Assembly (NCBI RefSeq): GCF_013368755.1
Contig: NC_049564.1
Location: 2,178,001-2,242,000, forward strand
Direction: 5' to 3'
Origin: Talaromyces rugulosus
Lineage: Eukaryota; Ascomycota; Eurotiomycetes; Eurotiales; Trichocomaceae
Length of the DNA: 64,000 bases
Below the pieces are notes generated by a model. That model did no database searches. It saw only the letters and a program-made list of their open reading frames with translations, and was not told where the DNA came from. Below, piece by piece: positions 11,684 through 23,043 of the stretch (position 1 is its first letter; each line of letters starts with the position of its first letter). A program made the position numbers and the translations under genes.

Positions 11684-12696
11684 ATGGCTCCTGCCGTTGC
11701 CAGACTCCGCGAACTTCTTGCAGACCAGAATAAAATCATCGTGTGCCCCGGTGTCTTCGATGGCCTCACAGCTAGAATCGCCTTGAATGAAGGTTTCGAT
11801 GCTTTGTATATGGTATGTTGAACGGTGATATACCATTTAGAAACTGTCTGATTGGATTTACAGACCGGTGCAGGAACAGCAGCATCCAAACTTGGCCAGC
11901 CGGACTTGGGTATTCTCACCCTGAATGAAATGCGCGAAAATGCACAAATGATTGCTGGTCTGGATCCAAAAGTTCCACTTATTGCCGATGCGGATACAGG
12001 GTTTGGTGGTAAGATAAATACTCCAGTCCCGTACCCACGAGACACCCTATGCCATAATCATACTCACGTATAACAGGCTCCATTATGGTCAATCGTACAG
12101 TTACTGAATATATCCGCGGAGGCGTGGCTGCTCTTCACTTGGAAGACCAAGTTACTAACAAGCGCTGTGGACATCTGCGTAATAAGCAGCTCGTTGAGGA
12201 AGAAGAGTTTCTCGCACGAATTCGCGCTGCAGTCAACGCACGCCAGAAATCAGGTGGCGATATCGTCCTAATTGCGCGTACAGATGCCTTGGAAACTCTT
12301 GGATATGAAGAAGCTGTCTCTAGATTGAAACATGCAATTGACCTAGGTGCCGATGTCGCCTTTCTAGAAGGCGTCACGTCAAAGGAACAAGCGCGACAGG
12401 CTTGCCAGGACTTAAGTCCGACACCTGTTCTTTTCAACGCAGTGCCCGGAGGCGTATCGCCAGACTTGTCAGTCAAGGAGGCTCAGGAACTGGGGTTTAG
12501 ACTCATAATATTCCCTGGTCTGGCTCTTTCGAGTGTGCATACTGCAGTCTCTGCGGCTGTGAAGAAGCTGAAGGCGGACGGGGCTCCTCCGGCGTCCGAG
12601 GGTAGCCCGAGGGACCTTTTTAATGTTGTAGGGTTGAAAGAAGCGCTGATGTTGGATGTTGCGGCTGGCGGAAAAACGTTTCAAAAAGGTGTTTAG
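11684..12696 (+). CDS. ICL/PEP-mutase-family C-C lyase (methylisocitrate or dimethylmalate lyase type)
   Basis: Three exons, 11684-11812, 11864-12008 and 12077-12696, join in frame to give 297 residues. The TIM-barrel family signature is complete: CPGVFDGLTARIA, the TGAGTAASKLGQPD loop, LIADADTGFG (metal-binding Asp residues), LHLEDQ, then NKRCGH, which is the K[KR]CGH active-site loop with the catalytic Cys of isocitrate and methylisocitrate lyases. IARTDAL and LFNAVPGG follow. The Cys points to a C-C bond lyase acting on a malate- or isocitrate-like substrate, not a phosphonomutase. It is shorter than true isocitrate lyase (over 500 residues) and matches methylisocitrate/2,3-dimethylmalate lyases. 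Divergent pairing with the aconitase-family gene suggests consecutive steps. A second gene of this family lies at 49270. Confidence 0.9.
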
Positions 12697-12841
12697 GTTA
12701 TTTGTGCTTTTAGCAAGAGACAGTAGTTGACAGTTATGGTACCGGTATAGTAAGGAGAGTGAAAAGGGGCCATTGATAGTCTTCGCATAAAGCGTTTATG
12801 AGCATAACAAAAAAGTCCTAATACTTTCAGCCCTATCCATA

Positions 12842-13483
12842 TTACTGTACACTAGAATCAAAGCTATCCCACCGTATGGCATGCTTAATTTCAGCCCCCT
12901 CCAAGAATTCTTTGATCCGGCCAAATTCCTTGAAACCGTCCGATTCAGCAATCTTGAAATGGTCCTCGACTGTGGTCCATCCACTGAAAAGAACAAACTC
13001 GTCTTTTCCTTCATCTGTACAGTCCAATCGCCAACCTCCTTCGAGAGATCTAGGTGCAACGTATTCTTCTAAGTGATGCTTTGTCTCGGAAAACGCCTGT
13101 TCATATCCGGATTTTTTGGGGCTGGGGATGAAGTAACGGCTAATAGCCAATACCGGTGCATCGATCGGAATTTTACTGGCCGTTGAAGAAATGTCGATAT
13201 GCTGTAGCCAAACAGCTTCGACCGCATCAGCAAGGGAGCCGAGAATTTCCTGATTGGCTCTCGACGGAATCCAGTCTTCCATGTGCGCAGCGACCGAGGC
13301 CCAACCGCCTAAGATATAGATGTAAGACGCATCCTCGACTTGACTGAAAAGATACGCCGGATAACTGGCATACGATATCTGTGCCGCAATGCCCTCACGC
13401 AGCTTGGAATGCACAGCGGAGTTGGAAGCGGCGTCGATCCCTTCGCCGTTTCTGAGATGCAGTAGAGCGAGCTCGGTGACCAT
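12842..13483 (-). CDS. Dimeric alpha-beta-barrel (Dabb/ABM-like) protein
   Basis: A single exon of 213 residues starting at ATG 13483. It looks like two ferredoxin-like halves: the first has TELALLHLRNGEGID, a YIYILGGWASVAAHMEDW strand-helix unit and a later WLQHID. The second has VLAISRYFIPSPKK, GGWRLDCTDEGKDE and LFSGWTTVEDHFKIAE. Stress-responsive A/B-barrel and ABM proteins share this W-x(4-6)-H pattern, and fungal members often sit in metabolic clusters as small cyclases, isomerases or decarboxylases. It is convergent with the lyase gene, with only about 145 bases between them. Specific activity is unknown. Confidence 0.7.
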   Translation of the reverse strand: MVTELALLHLRNGEGIDAASNSAVHSKLREGIAAQISYASYPAYLFSQVEDASYIYILGGWASVAAHMEDWIPSRANQEILGSLADAVEAVWLQHIDISSTASKIPIDAPVLAISRYFIPSPKKSGYEQAFSETKHHLEEYVAPRSLEGGWRLDCTDEGKDEFVLFSGWTTVEDHFKIAESDGFKEFGRIKEFLEGAEIKHAIRWDSFDSSVQ

Positions 13484-13739
13484 TTTCTTTGCTCTTAATT
13501 TTTTTCTCTTTTTATCTCTCTTGCCAACAAGAATTTCTAAGAAGGAGGGAAGATCGGGTATGGCCTAATTTATCCTGCAATTCAAGTCTGCGCAAGCAGC
13601 GGCTGCCTAGATGTATGCACTAAAAGGTGTGGAGATTTTACTCGAGCACGATGATTTAAAATGTTTAAAAAAAATAGCCTCAAAATACGTAACATATGAA
13701 AGGAGTCTAAATCTGAAAAAAAAAAGGAATCGGAGAAGA

Positions 13740-14659
13740 CAGTCCAGCTGACCATTTTCCTTTTTGAGCAATGCCGGACTTAGCTGGACTTAACAAGGCG
13801 CAAATCCGGGCGGGAATGTCCCGATATGTACGAAAGAAGCAAAATCTATCAATATTGGAGGTTTGGGCATTACGTTTAAAGTCAACTTGTTGTAAGAGTC
13901 GCAGAACAGTCAATATCGATAGTATACGTTCGGAAACACATATTGCAAAATCAATGGCGACTACCTCAATATGATGTATGGCCCACGCCTCTCTTAACTG
14001 CGTTTCCAGTGACAGAAGCACCTAGTAGGCCAGGAAATTTGGGGTAAAATATAGTTAATAAACATTAGCGCAAAGTGTTGGGGCAATCTTCATCCATCCA
14101 GACTTTTTCTTTGAGGTTGTGTCTCTCTAGGTATTCATATAATCCTTGATATGTGACACCAGGCTCGACGAGGGCAAAATCATCATCTGTATTAAACTAT
14201 AGTGTTTTGTTCATGTGCTTTCCTAGCTCCAAGAAAACTCTTTCTGCCACAAGGGGAGCAGGTCCCCAATATCCAGTTTCCACCGATAGAGAACGGTTAC
14301 ACAAGTACCTCGAACTCGTTAAAAAGTCATATAATTTCTTGCATCTCAGGTACTTTTAGTGGCTAGGTAGTATTAGGACGCATGAAATATCTCTTGTGGA
14401 TCAGGTGGTGCATGTCATGAGTCTTGTTTGGTTGTTTGTAAGTGATTTCGACAAGATCGTCTTCAGCCTCTATCACGCGGACATTGTCCGCTCCCCAGAC
14501 TTTGCAACAGAGTTTGATGATCTCAGAAAAGTGCTCAGAGATAGTTCCTGGAGGTAGAACAAGAGGGTCGTCCTTTTCCCTGTTGGTATTGTTGTTGGGG
14601 ACCCTAAGCAGCCCTTGGCAATCGTTTGATGGAGGCTTGGTTATGCTTGTACGAAACAT
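13740..14659 (-). pseudogene. Remnant of a vanillyl-alcohol-oxidase-type flavoprotein gene
   Basis: The minus strand carries scattered pieces of a VAO-family FAD oxidase. The first, from ATG 14659, reads LVLPPGTISEHFSEII, then ADNVRVI and KTHDMHHLIHKRYFM. In another frame come EMQEII, FNEFEVLV and PFSIGGN, split by stops. Next, in a third frame, are GPAPLVAERVFLELGKHMNK, an in-frame TAG at 14197-14199, then FALVEPGVTYQGLYEYL. Further on is SVTGNAVKRGVGHTSY. About 200 bases later a C-terminal piece, LLSPAKSGIAQKGKW, resembles the family's closing LAPGKSGIWP. Most of the substrate domain is missing. This is a frameshifted, stop-containing and internally deleted gene. Such enzymes oxidise para-substituted phenols. 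Confidence 0.75.
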
Positions 14660-15357
14660 GCGATGAAAACAGGCTCCAAAGCTAGATATAGCAAAATAGA
14701 CTCAAGATAAGTCATTAAATTTGGACTTTAAATATATGGCTTTGAATCTAGGAACTATAAACCCGTTTAAATACTTGCGGAGTGTAGATAGATTTGACAC
14801 ATTTCCGTAGTTAATAACCTGTAACAACAATCGGATCTTCTGGTGAAAACATGGGCGGTTCCACCAAAGTTCAGATATCGCCATTTGACATCGTTCAAAA
14901 GGACCTTAGATTGATAAGATCTACCAATGCTTCGCCGTTTTGTTATTATCCTCCCCCGTAACTCATTCAGACCAACCATGATAAGTTTGCTTTGGCAGAA
15001 TGCGTTACGCATAAGAACCAAACACAGAACGCCCTGGAAAATGTTTCGGCGAGCAAGGCAGTAAAGGCTGCCATTTATCGACAAGAGTGATAAATAGTAT
15101 GTCCTTATTACAAGATAAAAATTATAACCAACATCAGGATGAATCTGATTTTCTCGTAAGCAATTTAGAGTTTCATCTTGAACGCCCTAATCTAGAAATT
15201 GCCTAGGCCTTTAATTATTACCACATTGGGTATAGATTACGAGAATGTAGTGAGTGGGGTGCTCCTTTTTCCCGTTTCTTTATCACCACGAGCAGAATTA
15301 TCCCAGTTGAAAAGCTTGCATGTTTAGACGAAATGTTATTAACTGGCACACATCATT
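14660..15357. other. Intergenic region
   Basis: No supported gene. It contains the presumed promoter of the downstream Zn2Cys6 gene. The minus frame at 14767-15084 has no recognisable family. Confidence 0.5.
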
Positions 15358-16843
15358 ATGACAGGCTCGGGTTTACGGAGGAGCCATGCAAAGTCTCATC
15401 ACGGCTGCGCCCAATGTAAAAAAAGAAAGATCAAGGTAGGACTAGTCCATCGTATAATCATCCCATAAGTGTCCAACCTCAACTGGATGTATCCTATCTC
15501 AACTAATGTGAAACTAGTGCGACGAACAACTAGATTCATGTGGCCCTTGTGTTAAACGAGGGATAAAATGCGAATTCCAAGACGCTTTTGCCGTCTCTAC
15601 TATGGCTAGCATGGCTACTTTGGCTTCTCTTCCAGCTTCACAATTAACTATCAAGTTTGATCGACGGTCCGCTGGGGCTGCTATAGACTATAAGGCCAAA
15701 AAATGCTGTCCAAATAGACGCCATCAACGCAGTTCCAAGCCAAGACTTCCCGAAGAGGTTCAGCAAGATTGTGGTGATTTTATCCATCCCACAGTGCCAG
15801 TGCCGCCAATCAATATTTTTCACCTAAACGCTCACCCCTATCTTGGTCGCAACGAGAGAAACCTCCTACACCACTATTTTACGAGCACTTCGAACACAGT
15901 AGTACTGCAAGGTCCGATGGAACGGCATTGGATCGACTTGGTTCCGGCGTGCGTCCAGTCCCACGATTATGTTGTGTATGGGTTGCTATGCGTGTCAGCA
16001 CTTCACCTTGCGTCTTTGCATTTTTCTTCATCTGGGGACCGATCAATGTGTAATAAATACCACAACATGGCTGTCGAAGAAATGTGTAAGGGAATGTCGA
16101 AGTTTCGCCTTAGCGAAAAAGATTTGCATGCTGGGAACATGAACCCAGTCTTCACGTTTTCGGGTCTGAGCTTGATTTGCGAGCTGGCACTCATGGCCGA
16201 TATCGTTTACGGAGAGCAAAATGGCAAACAACACGAAGTTGACCGGTTTGTGCAAATGGCACTGCTCATTCGTAATGTGAGCGGCTTATGGCATACCTTC
16301 CCAATATCATTTTTTTGGAAAATGAACAAGGAAGAAGCGAAGTTTCATGAGATAATTAGAGCTAGTACTGCTACTGACGTAGAGGAAGAGTTTGAACGAG
16401 AAGTTTGTCAGATCAGAGAATCAGGCGATATCCCCGAGGTTTCCTCAGTCATGAGCCGGCTGCACGACCTAAACAGTATTATCACGGCTACTGATTCCCT
16501 CCTGGAGAGAGATTTATACACCCAAGCCATTAACGCTCTTCATGTGATATTTTACCTTGCCGCAACGAGCCCGCACGACTGGGCTATAGTTTTGCGTTGG
16601 ATGAATAAATCAGCGTCGTATATGCACCTGTTGCAGGCACGAAAACCGTTTGCATTGGTTATATTGGGCCATTATTGTGTTTTGTTACATCATGGGCCAG
16701 GGAAAAGGCTGTGGTGGATGAGGAATTGGGGTCAGTCGATGCTGTATGCAATATATGACCTGTTGGATGACACATGGAGAGCCCATTTGGCGTGGGCGAT
16801 GGACGTGATCCAACCCGGGCGAACGTCGCCGTTAATTATATAA
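15358..16843 (+). CDS. Zn2Cys6 transcription factor
   Basis: Two exons, 15358-15435 and 15518-16843, give about 467 residues. Exon 1 ends inside the zinc cluster (HHGCAQCKKRKIK) and exon 2 completes it (CDEQLDSCGPCVKRGIKCEF). That is the C-x2-C-x6-C-x6-C-x2-C-x6-C arrangement of the Upc2/sterol-uptake-control-like subclass, with the intron at the position typical for that subclass. After a linker the body contains NLLHHYFTSTSNTV and YGLLCVSALHLASLH, matching the DUF3468-type C-terminal region of these regulators. Nuclear. It lies between the decayed oxidase gene and the sphingomyelinase gene; its targets are unknown. Confidence 0.88.
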
Positions 16844-16965
16844 TCTTTACATAGGTATATCCATAAAAGACCGTTTATAATTACTTGTATAATTAAATTT
16901 CTCTCAAGAAATATATTCTCCGTGTCAAAGATTCAAAGCGTATTAACAGGCCATCGGTTCCCTTA

Positions 16966-18960
16966 TCAATTTGATACATTTTGACTGCTCGAGATAATCT
17001 TCCCTAGTAGCGAGACCAAGCCAGTGTCATCGCATTTCTCTTTCTGCGCCTTTACATGAGCCTGGTCAGTTTCGTCACGTTTCGCAAAATTGAAACCAAC
17101 GGTCGGCACGACACAGTTATACTGAGCGTCTGCTGCACGTAGGGCACATATTGTTTGGTTTTTGCACGACGAATCGGTGCAATTCGATACATCATAGCCT
17201 CGAGTCTGGCGAGCCCAGTACCCCTGGAAGGAGGTGTCATCGGTCTCGAAAACGGTGGTGACATTGTGCCAGAACGCAGGGGTCAATTCAGCAGATGAGT
17301 CGGTGACTGCAGGTGACAACAGGGTGCCGTATGTTTCCTTGGCAGAATAGTATTTTGCCCATGTTGGTCCATTTTGGTAGTCAGGATCACTGATATTGGC
17401 GATGTAGACGGTGAAGTCGAGTACCCCAAAGGTCACCGGGTCGATATCATATACGCGGTATGCTGGTGGACCAGAAGTTGGAGTCAGAGAAGGCATGATG
17501 TATCCGATTGCCGTTGCTGTATCGGAGTTTTGGTTAGAGTAGTCAGAATAGGAAATTTGAAACTGGTCGGTATGGGTGTGCCCAAAGAACAGAGCAGCAA
17601 TTGTTGCATCATATCGCTGAACAATCTGATCGAAATAGTGAGAATAATCGTGGAAATGATCAGACGAGCCCGTGGGAACATGCGCAATGAGCCAGACGCG
17701 CTGGCCCGCACTTTCTGCTGCCTGGAGCTCGTCGATCAACCAGGCCAGTTGTCCATCTGGGTCGTAGGGCATGGGGTCAAGGAAGGCGTAAAAGTTGTCA
17801 ACATAATAGAAGATACTATTGTAGGAGATGACTTTGAGGTCTATTCCGTGGCTACCAGCGAAAACAGATGAGTAAGACCCATAGTTCTCAGCAACCGACA
17901 TGATGGACGAGTCTCCGCTAAGAGTAGTGAAATTGGTGGCCAGTGCCTGGTATGTCCAGTTGGCGCTATATTTGCTGGGCACCTGGGATGTCGGCAGATC
18001 ATTTAATGGTGCTGTGTCGTGGTTTCCGATAGCTGCGTAGACAGTACCAACTTCTGCCATCAAATTATACGTCGCATTCAGATCAGTAAGTACTTCATCT
18101 TCATCGACAATCCAGACATCGTGGGCGACAACATCGCCAGTGTAAATGGAGAAGGCGGGAGCAGGACTTAGACTCTTGATAGAGTCAAACATGCTCTCCT
18201 CCAAACTAAGCGGTGTATCACATTTAGTGTTTCCATATGGGCCGCACGGAGTTGTCGTATTTCCAGGTGCATCGGAAGAATCGAATGAACGACAGCAGAT
18301 TGGCTTTGTGCAGTTCCAGTTTGAGCCCGTCTCATAGGACAGATCAACGTGCGTGTCACTGAAGTGGACGACCTGAATTGGAGCTTGCCCACTTGATGAC
18401 GGGCGCGTACTATGTTCTGGTTTGGTAGAAGGGAATGTGAGGGTGTAGTTTCGAACGTCAGGATAGGAGCAGAGGCCAAAGGCGCTGGCGCAGAGAGCGT
18501 CTGATGTTTCTGACCCAAGAGATAGTTGGGACAAGATGTATTGCAGCACGGGGCCTTCACGGGAGATGATGCCTTCGCAGACATCGTCGTCTTCCGCCTT
18601 TTATTTTAATGGTAATTAGAGACTATGGTATATTTCCAAGTTCAATGGTCTGAATGAGACTCACTCCACTAAGTTTACACACTTCGGTCAGAGTATCGAC
18701 CAAGACGGTTGTTCCCAGATCAGAAAGACCTTTCAGGGCTGCTAGTATAACCTGACATGACACCAACGTTATTTGATTAGCAACCACCACATGAAATTGA
18801 CCAAGCAGAGATATACCTGGCACCCTGTGCAAGTAGCTGCTTCCTTGATATCATCCCAGATCTCCGACGCCAAATCGCGGTTGACGAGAGCCGAGCTAGA
18901 AGCCTGGGCACCTATGGCCAGGCCCGAAACGACCGCGTTCGAAATGAGTGTGTGTCTCAT
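16966..18960 (-). CDS. Secreted acid-sphingomyelinase-like phosphodiesterase
   Basis: Three exons. The first (from ATG 18960) encodes a signal peptide-like start and a saposin-B-like beginning (EIWDDIKEAATCTGCQ), the second a short helix pair (VILAALKGLSDLG), and the third the catalytic body. The calcineurin-type metallophosphoesterase motifs are all visible: HFSDTHVD, YTGDVVAHD, IGNHDTAP, LIAHVPTG and FFGHTHTDQF. They supply the two-metal site. Paired cysteines (NCTKPICCRS, CTDSSCKNQTIC) and many N-glycosylation sequons fit an extracellular or vacuolar enzyme. Length and domain order match acid sphingomyelinases, which hydrolyse sphingomyelin to ceramide and phosphocholine; fungal members may use other phosphodiesters. 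It is convergent with the regulator at 15358. Confidence 0.92.
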
Positions 18961-20107
18961 ATTATTGGGGTAAAGCTTCGCTACTTGATTTGACCAGGAT
19001 TTTGAGGACCTTGGTGAGCAGTAGAATTTAAAGTAACCAGCAGCTATTTAAAGCGGCGGCGATCGTGCACGTTGAGCACTGATGGGATCATATGCTTGTG
19101 ATGTAACTAACTAGCTAGTATTATGATTTAGTCTAATGCCAGTGCTAAAAGGCGCACGCGGACTTGAGAAGCCGAAATTAGTCAATCCACAGGGAACTGC
19201 CGCATGGCTAAACTATTGGCAACGACGTAAAGTCAAATAAAGCTTGGTAGGCTAGTGCTGTAACAGTAACTCGACCGATTACGTGGACACTGGTGAAGCT
19301 GTCAGGGATGGCCTATTGTGCACCTGTAGTTGGCGGGTTGTTTTCATGTTGGATTTATTTTGATCGGATTCAATTATGCTTGTGGATTAATTATTTCGAC
19401 TTCTACACATGGAGGGAAATGCAACAGTTAATGGAATGAAGGCCTTGCTAAGCGTACAATTTCCTCAGTCGAAATAATACCACATAAATCGGCCAAGAAT
19501 TCCCCAGGGCAGTTACCCCTCATTTATTAGTCTTGTTTTAGAAGGTGATTGGTTCTAGCTACTGTTTGTTCTGTAGCGGCTTTTCTTCCTCAACTGACCT
19601 TCCTGAAGTAGATACAAGACACCGACCAATAAACGCAAACAAGCCTCTCGCTCAGTGAGTAACAATGGTTTAGTACAATTATAAAATAAATAGTGGAAAG
19701 ATGGCAATGGCATCAAAAACAATAAGCATGGAAGAGTTTGCCTGGTAGATCGGCGGATAGCCAAATAGTTCCGAGATAGCATCGATAATAAGCCCACGGT
19801 ATATGAGGACACTTTCCAGTAATGTAAAATTAGGACACAATCAAGGAAATGGCGGAAACTACCATTGAACTACCCAATGAGCTTATAGCAACCGGTCGGG
19901 GAAAATGGAGAAGACACTAGCGTGTACGAGAGCTAACACGCTCTGAGAACAGTCATACGTCTATCGACAGGGAGTATAATCAATAACACTATGCCGATTC
20001 ATTCTTAGGTACAACAAGTCTTATCGGAAAAGTTCTTTGTTGTGACTTGTGTTCCGGGCATGCTTATCGATTATAGTGTCGCTCTGAAACGCACTCAAGC
20101 AAACAGT
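18961..20107. other. Intergenic region
   Basis: About 1.1 kb without a supported gene. It includes the promoter of the sphingomyelinase gene. A minus frame at 19555-19812 has no family resemblance. Confidence 0.5.
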
Positions 20108-21059
20108 ATGGCCTCCAATACGGCACCTACGCGTTAGGAGATGCCGCTATTTTTTATGGAAAGACTTTCGCCAGTTGTTTTCATTTACCGGCCAGAGGAG
20201 ACGGGACTTTCAAAAAGCAGCCCCTCATCTCCGAAACTAATAATCGTCGCCTCGTGGACAGACGCGAGAGATGAGCACATCGCCAAGTACGTCGTCAATT
20301 ACGAGGCACTATACCATAATGCACACTAATGCACAAATACTACTTGTCAAGAGCACCTCAAAGATGTTTTTTAAACCCCGCAATATTGTCAACGCCGTCC
20401 ATCCGGCAATCTCGGTCATTAAAGCCGCTCTAACAACACTAGCATCGTCATCTCCGGAGTTACTTATCCACATCTTTTCCAACGGCGGATCTTAAAGCAT
20501 TGCGGATTTATATGGCGCGTACGCTTTATCAGCCGTGGAAGGCGACAATCCCATTCAACCACCACACGTCACCATTTTCGACTCCTCTCCATCCGTATAT
20601 AGCTTTGATGGATATGTTGTTTTTCTAAGTCTGGGCCTGTTCTCCCTCCAGGAGGTCTTTGCGGCGCCGCTTATATACTTGGTGAGCTGCTCATTGCCGT
20701 TCATGGTTGCTACTGGGATGACGATGGACTGGCCGTCGGTTTGGGGCAAGGCCCATAATGATACAAAGCGCCAAGTCGAGTTGCGCCGAACGTATATTTA
20801 CAGTAAGACCGACGGTCTGGTTAACTACAAGGATGTCGAAAGCCACGCAAACGAAGCCAAATCAAATGGATTTTATGTTCGAATGGAAAAGTTCGAAGGT
20901 TCTGCCTATGTGTCACATATGAGGAAAGATGAGAACAAATATTGGGAGGCTGTGAGAAGTACTGGGAAGGCAATTAAACCACAACTCATTTTTTGGGCAA
21001 TAAAAGAGATCTCAAGGCGTGCGTTTGTCTCACCTATAACAGTGATCAAAGCACGCTAA
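20108..21059 (+). pseudogene. Broken DUF829/TMEM53-like alpha/beta hydrolase gene
   Basis: From ATG 20108 (MASNTAPTR) the frame meets TAG at 20135-20137 and then continues in the same frame with LSPVVFIYRPEETG and PKLIIVASWTDARDEHIAKY, the usual start of DUF829 proteins. After NYEALYHNAH a frame change occurs near 20320, where AATGCACA is found twice in quick succession, suggesting a small duplication. The new frame gives ILLVKSTSK and HIFSNGGS (nucleophile region), then stops at TAA 20493-20495. The rest of the domain (SIADLYGA, PPHVTIFDSSPS, YIYSKTDGLVNY, HANEAKSNG) follows as far as 21059. Both stops could come from CAG or CAA by C-to-T change. Family members are predicted hydrolases of unknown substrate. 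Confidence 0.8.
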
Positions 21060-21109
21060 ATATTTGTGTTGCACTGTCGCATAAATTCAAAAGCAAAATC
21101 ACCCCCTAC

Positions 21110-23043
21110 TCAAACAGTTTTCTCCACATGGGTTGAATCGGCCTTTTCATCTTCCAATTTGGCTGCATAACTGGCTTGATGGGTAAATTCTGTGTATCAT
21201 TGCATTAGTGCGGTCACAACCTAGGAAAAGGGACAGACGCCTACGGTCAACTTTGGTATGTTTGAACTTCCTTGCATGCACACGATTGTCGAAAAGAATG
21301 TCAATTTCACCAAAGGTGCGGTCTTTGGTCTCGGGGAGCCGAAACCAACACCAGATATTGCACAAAAGGTTGGTCCCAGCGTAGAACAGACCGGCTTTGG
21401 CACCCCAGTTCCATGCTTGTTTCAATGTTAGAGCCTGAAGGCATATGCTGCAGATATCCAAGACAGTAGAGACTTACCCTCAGCGGATATCATGCGCGGC
21501 GTGACCGAGTTGCTGAATATTTGGGTAAGGTTATAGACAAAACGACCAATGACGATAGTCTTATACCTCAATCTACCGGATGGAGTTTCGGCGACGATAG
21601 GATAACATGTCGGACCGACGGTGATCATATTGCATAGAGTGGAAATAACTAGCAGAATACCGATAGCAAGTTGTGAATCCTTACCATGTCCCCAGCCGAG
21701 ACCACCGATTGTAACCAAGCAGAAGAACATAAATGCTAGACCGCCCATGTATATGGTTGCGCGACCTAGATACGGAAATAGCATCCAGCAGATTATACCC
21801 CCAATAATGTAACACGACGACAGGGATATATTTACGTCAAAAGCTTGGATCTCGCTAAAGCCAGCCGCTTCGAGGAAGGTAACTGAATAGCCTAGAATGG
21901 CGTTTCCAGATAATATCTGGGCGGCCCAGATTACGCAGTTCTGTATTGAATTTAGCATAGCAAATATGGAAAGGCAAGAATGGAAACTCACGATCTCTGT
22001 CCGTCTTAAATTAGTTCCTTGGAAACACTCAAAAAAACTTGCATTTTCTGTCTCTGCCATCTCCAACTGGGTTGTGTGTCGGATATACGCCAATGTGGCA
22101 TCAACTTCTCTTTGACGGTCTGGCGAATCCTGACGCAGGCGACTCAAATCCTTTCTCGCTTGATCGATTTTCCCACGTCGTATAGAATTCCATGGAGACT
22201 CCGGGGCAAAGTAGGCACCGACCAGCAGAGGAAGCGGCCAAATCCACTGCAACGCAAATGGGAGTCTCCATCCTAAGTCTCCTTGTACGTTTGCTACTGC
22301 TCGAACAACGCCGGATGATAAGAGGATACCAGCGCCCCAACACATGCACACATACGCGGTTACATACGGTCTTAAAATGGTCGGCACAACTTCACAGGCG
22401 TAGGTGGTAGAAAGAGTCTATATTCCGAAGTTAGGAAGTTCATTCATGGTTTATACTGAATTATGCTTACCTGAAAAACACCCCACGAGATTCCGCACAT
22501 CGCTTCGCCCCATGCTAGGATGGGCAAAGACGGAGCGAAAAAGGGGATGAAGATCATAACGGCCATCCAACCCAGAAAGAACATCATCGTAGGCCGACAG
22601 CCAAATTTATCCTGGGCATATGCATTGGCAAGTAATCCGACCAACTGGCCGACGACGGACGAGTTAGACAATCCAGACTGCCATGCGGCCGAAATAATAT
22701 GTTTTCCGGTCTCGGGATAGTAGACACCGAAGCGATTCTGGAACTGGGTTTGACCATAAAAGGAGGTGATCTAGTGTAATATCAATAACTATGGTTGTTA
22801 ACGATGGCAGATAAGAAAGGGACGTACAATGACGACGTCGTATCCTTCCATGATCAGACTCGTCGACAGAAACATCGCCCAGAAAACAGCCTTGGGATAC
22901 TTTTTCAGGGCTTGACGCACAGTTAACTGACGATCTGCGGCATCGCTTTGCTGGGCATGATGGATGAGCTCCACAGATTCGGGGTCGTCCAAGGCGAACT
23001 TTTTCAGTTCATTGTCCGTCAGGCCGACTGTATGCGTGGCCAT
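21110..23043 (-). CDS. MFS sugar permease, maltose/alpha-glucoside type
   Basis: An integral plasma-membrane proton symporter, from ATG 23043 to TGA 21110-21112. Exon 1 encodes the cytosolic N-terminus and first helix (RQALKKYPKAVFWAMFLSTS, LIMEGYDVVI). Later exons contain FGCRPTMMFFLGWM, TAYVCMCWGAGILLSSGV, FAPESPWNSIRRGKIDQA (the PESP motif of sugar transporters), YPIVAETPSGRLRYKT, and the final PETKDRTFGEIDILF. A last small intron after HTKVD lets the frame finish QFTHQASYAAKLEDEK to the stop, typical of MAL31/AGT1-like permeases. All exons join without a visible lesion. No alpha-glucosidase or MAL activator gene is seen next to it. Confidence 0.9.

Noticed and set aside
14767..15084. 105-codon minus frame
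   Set aside because: No family signal; neighbouring relics of the oxidase do not extend into it.
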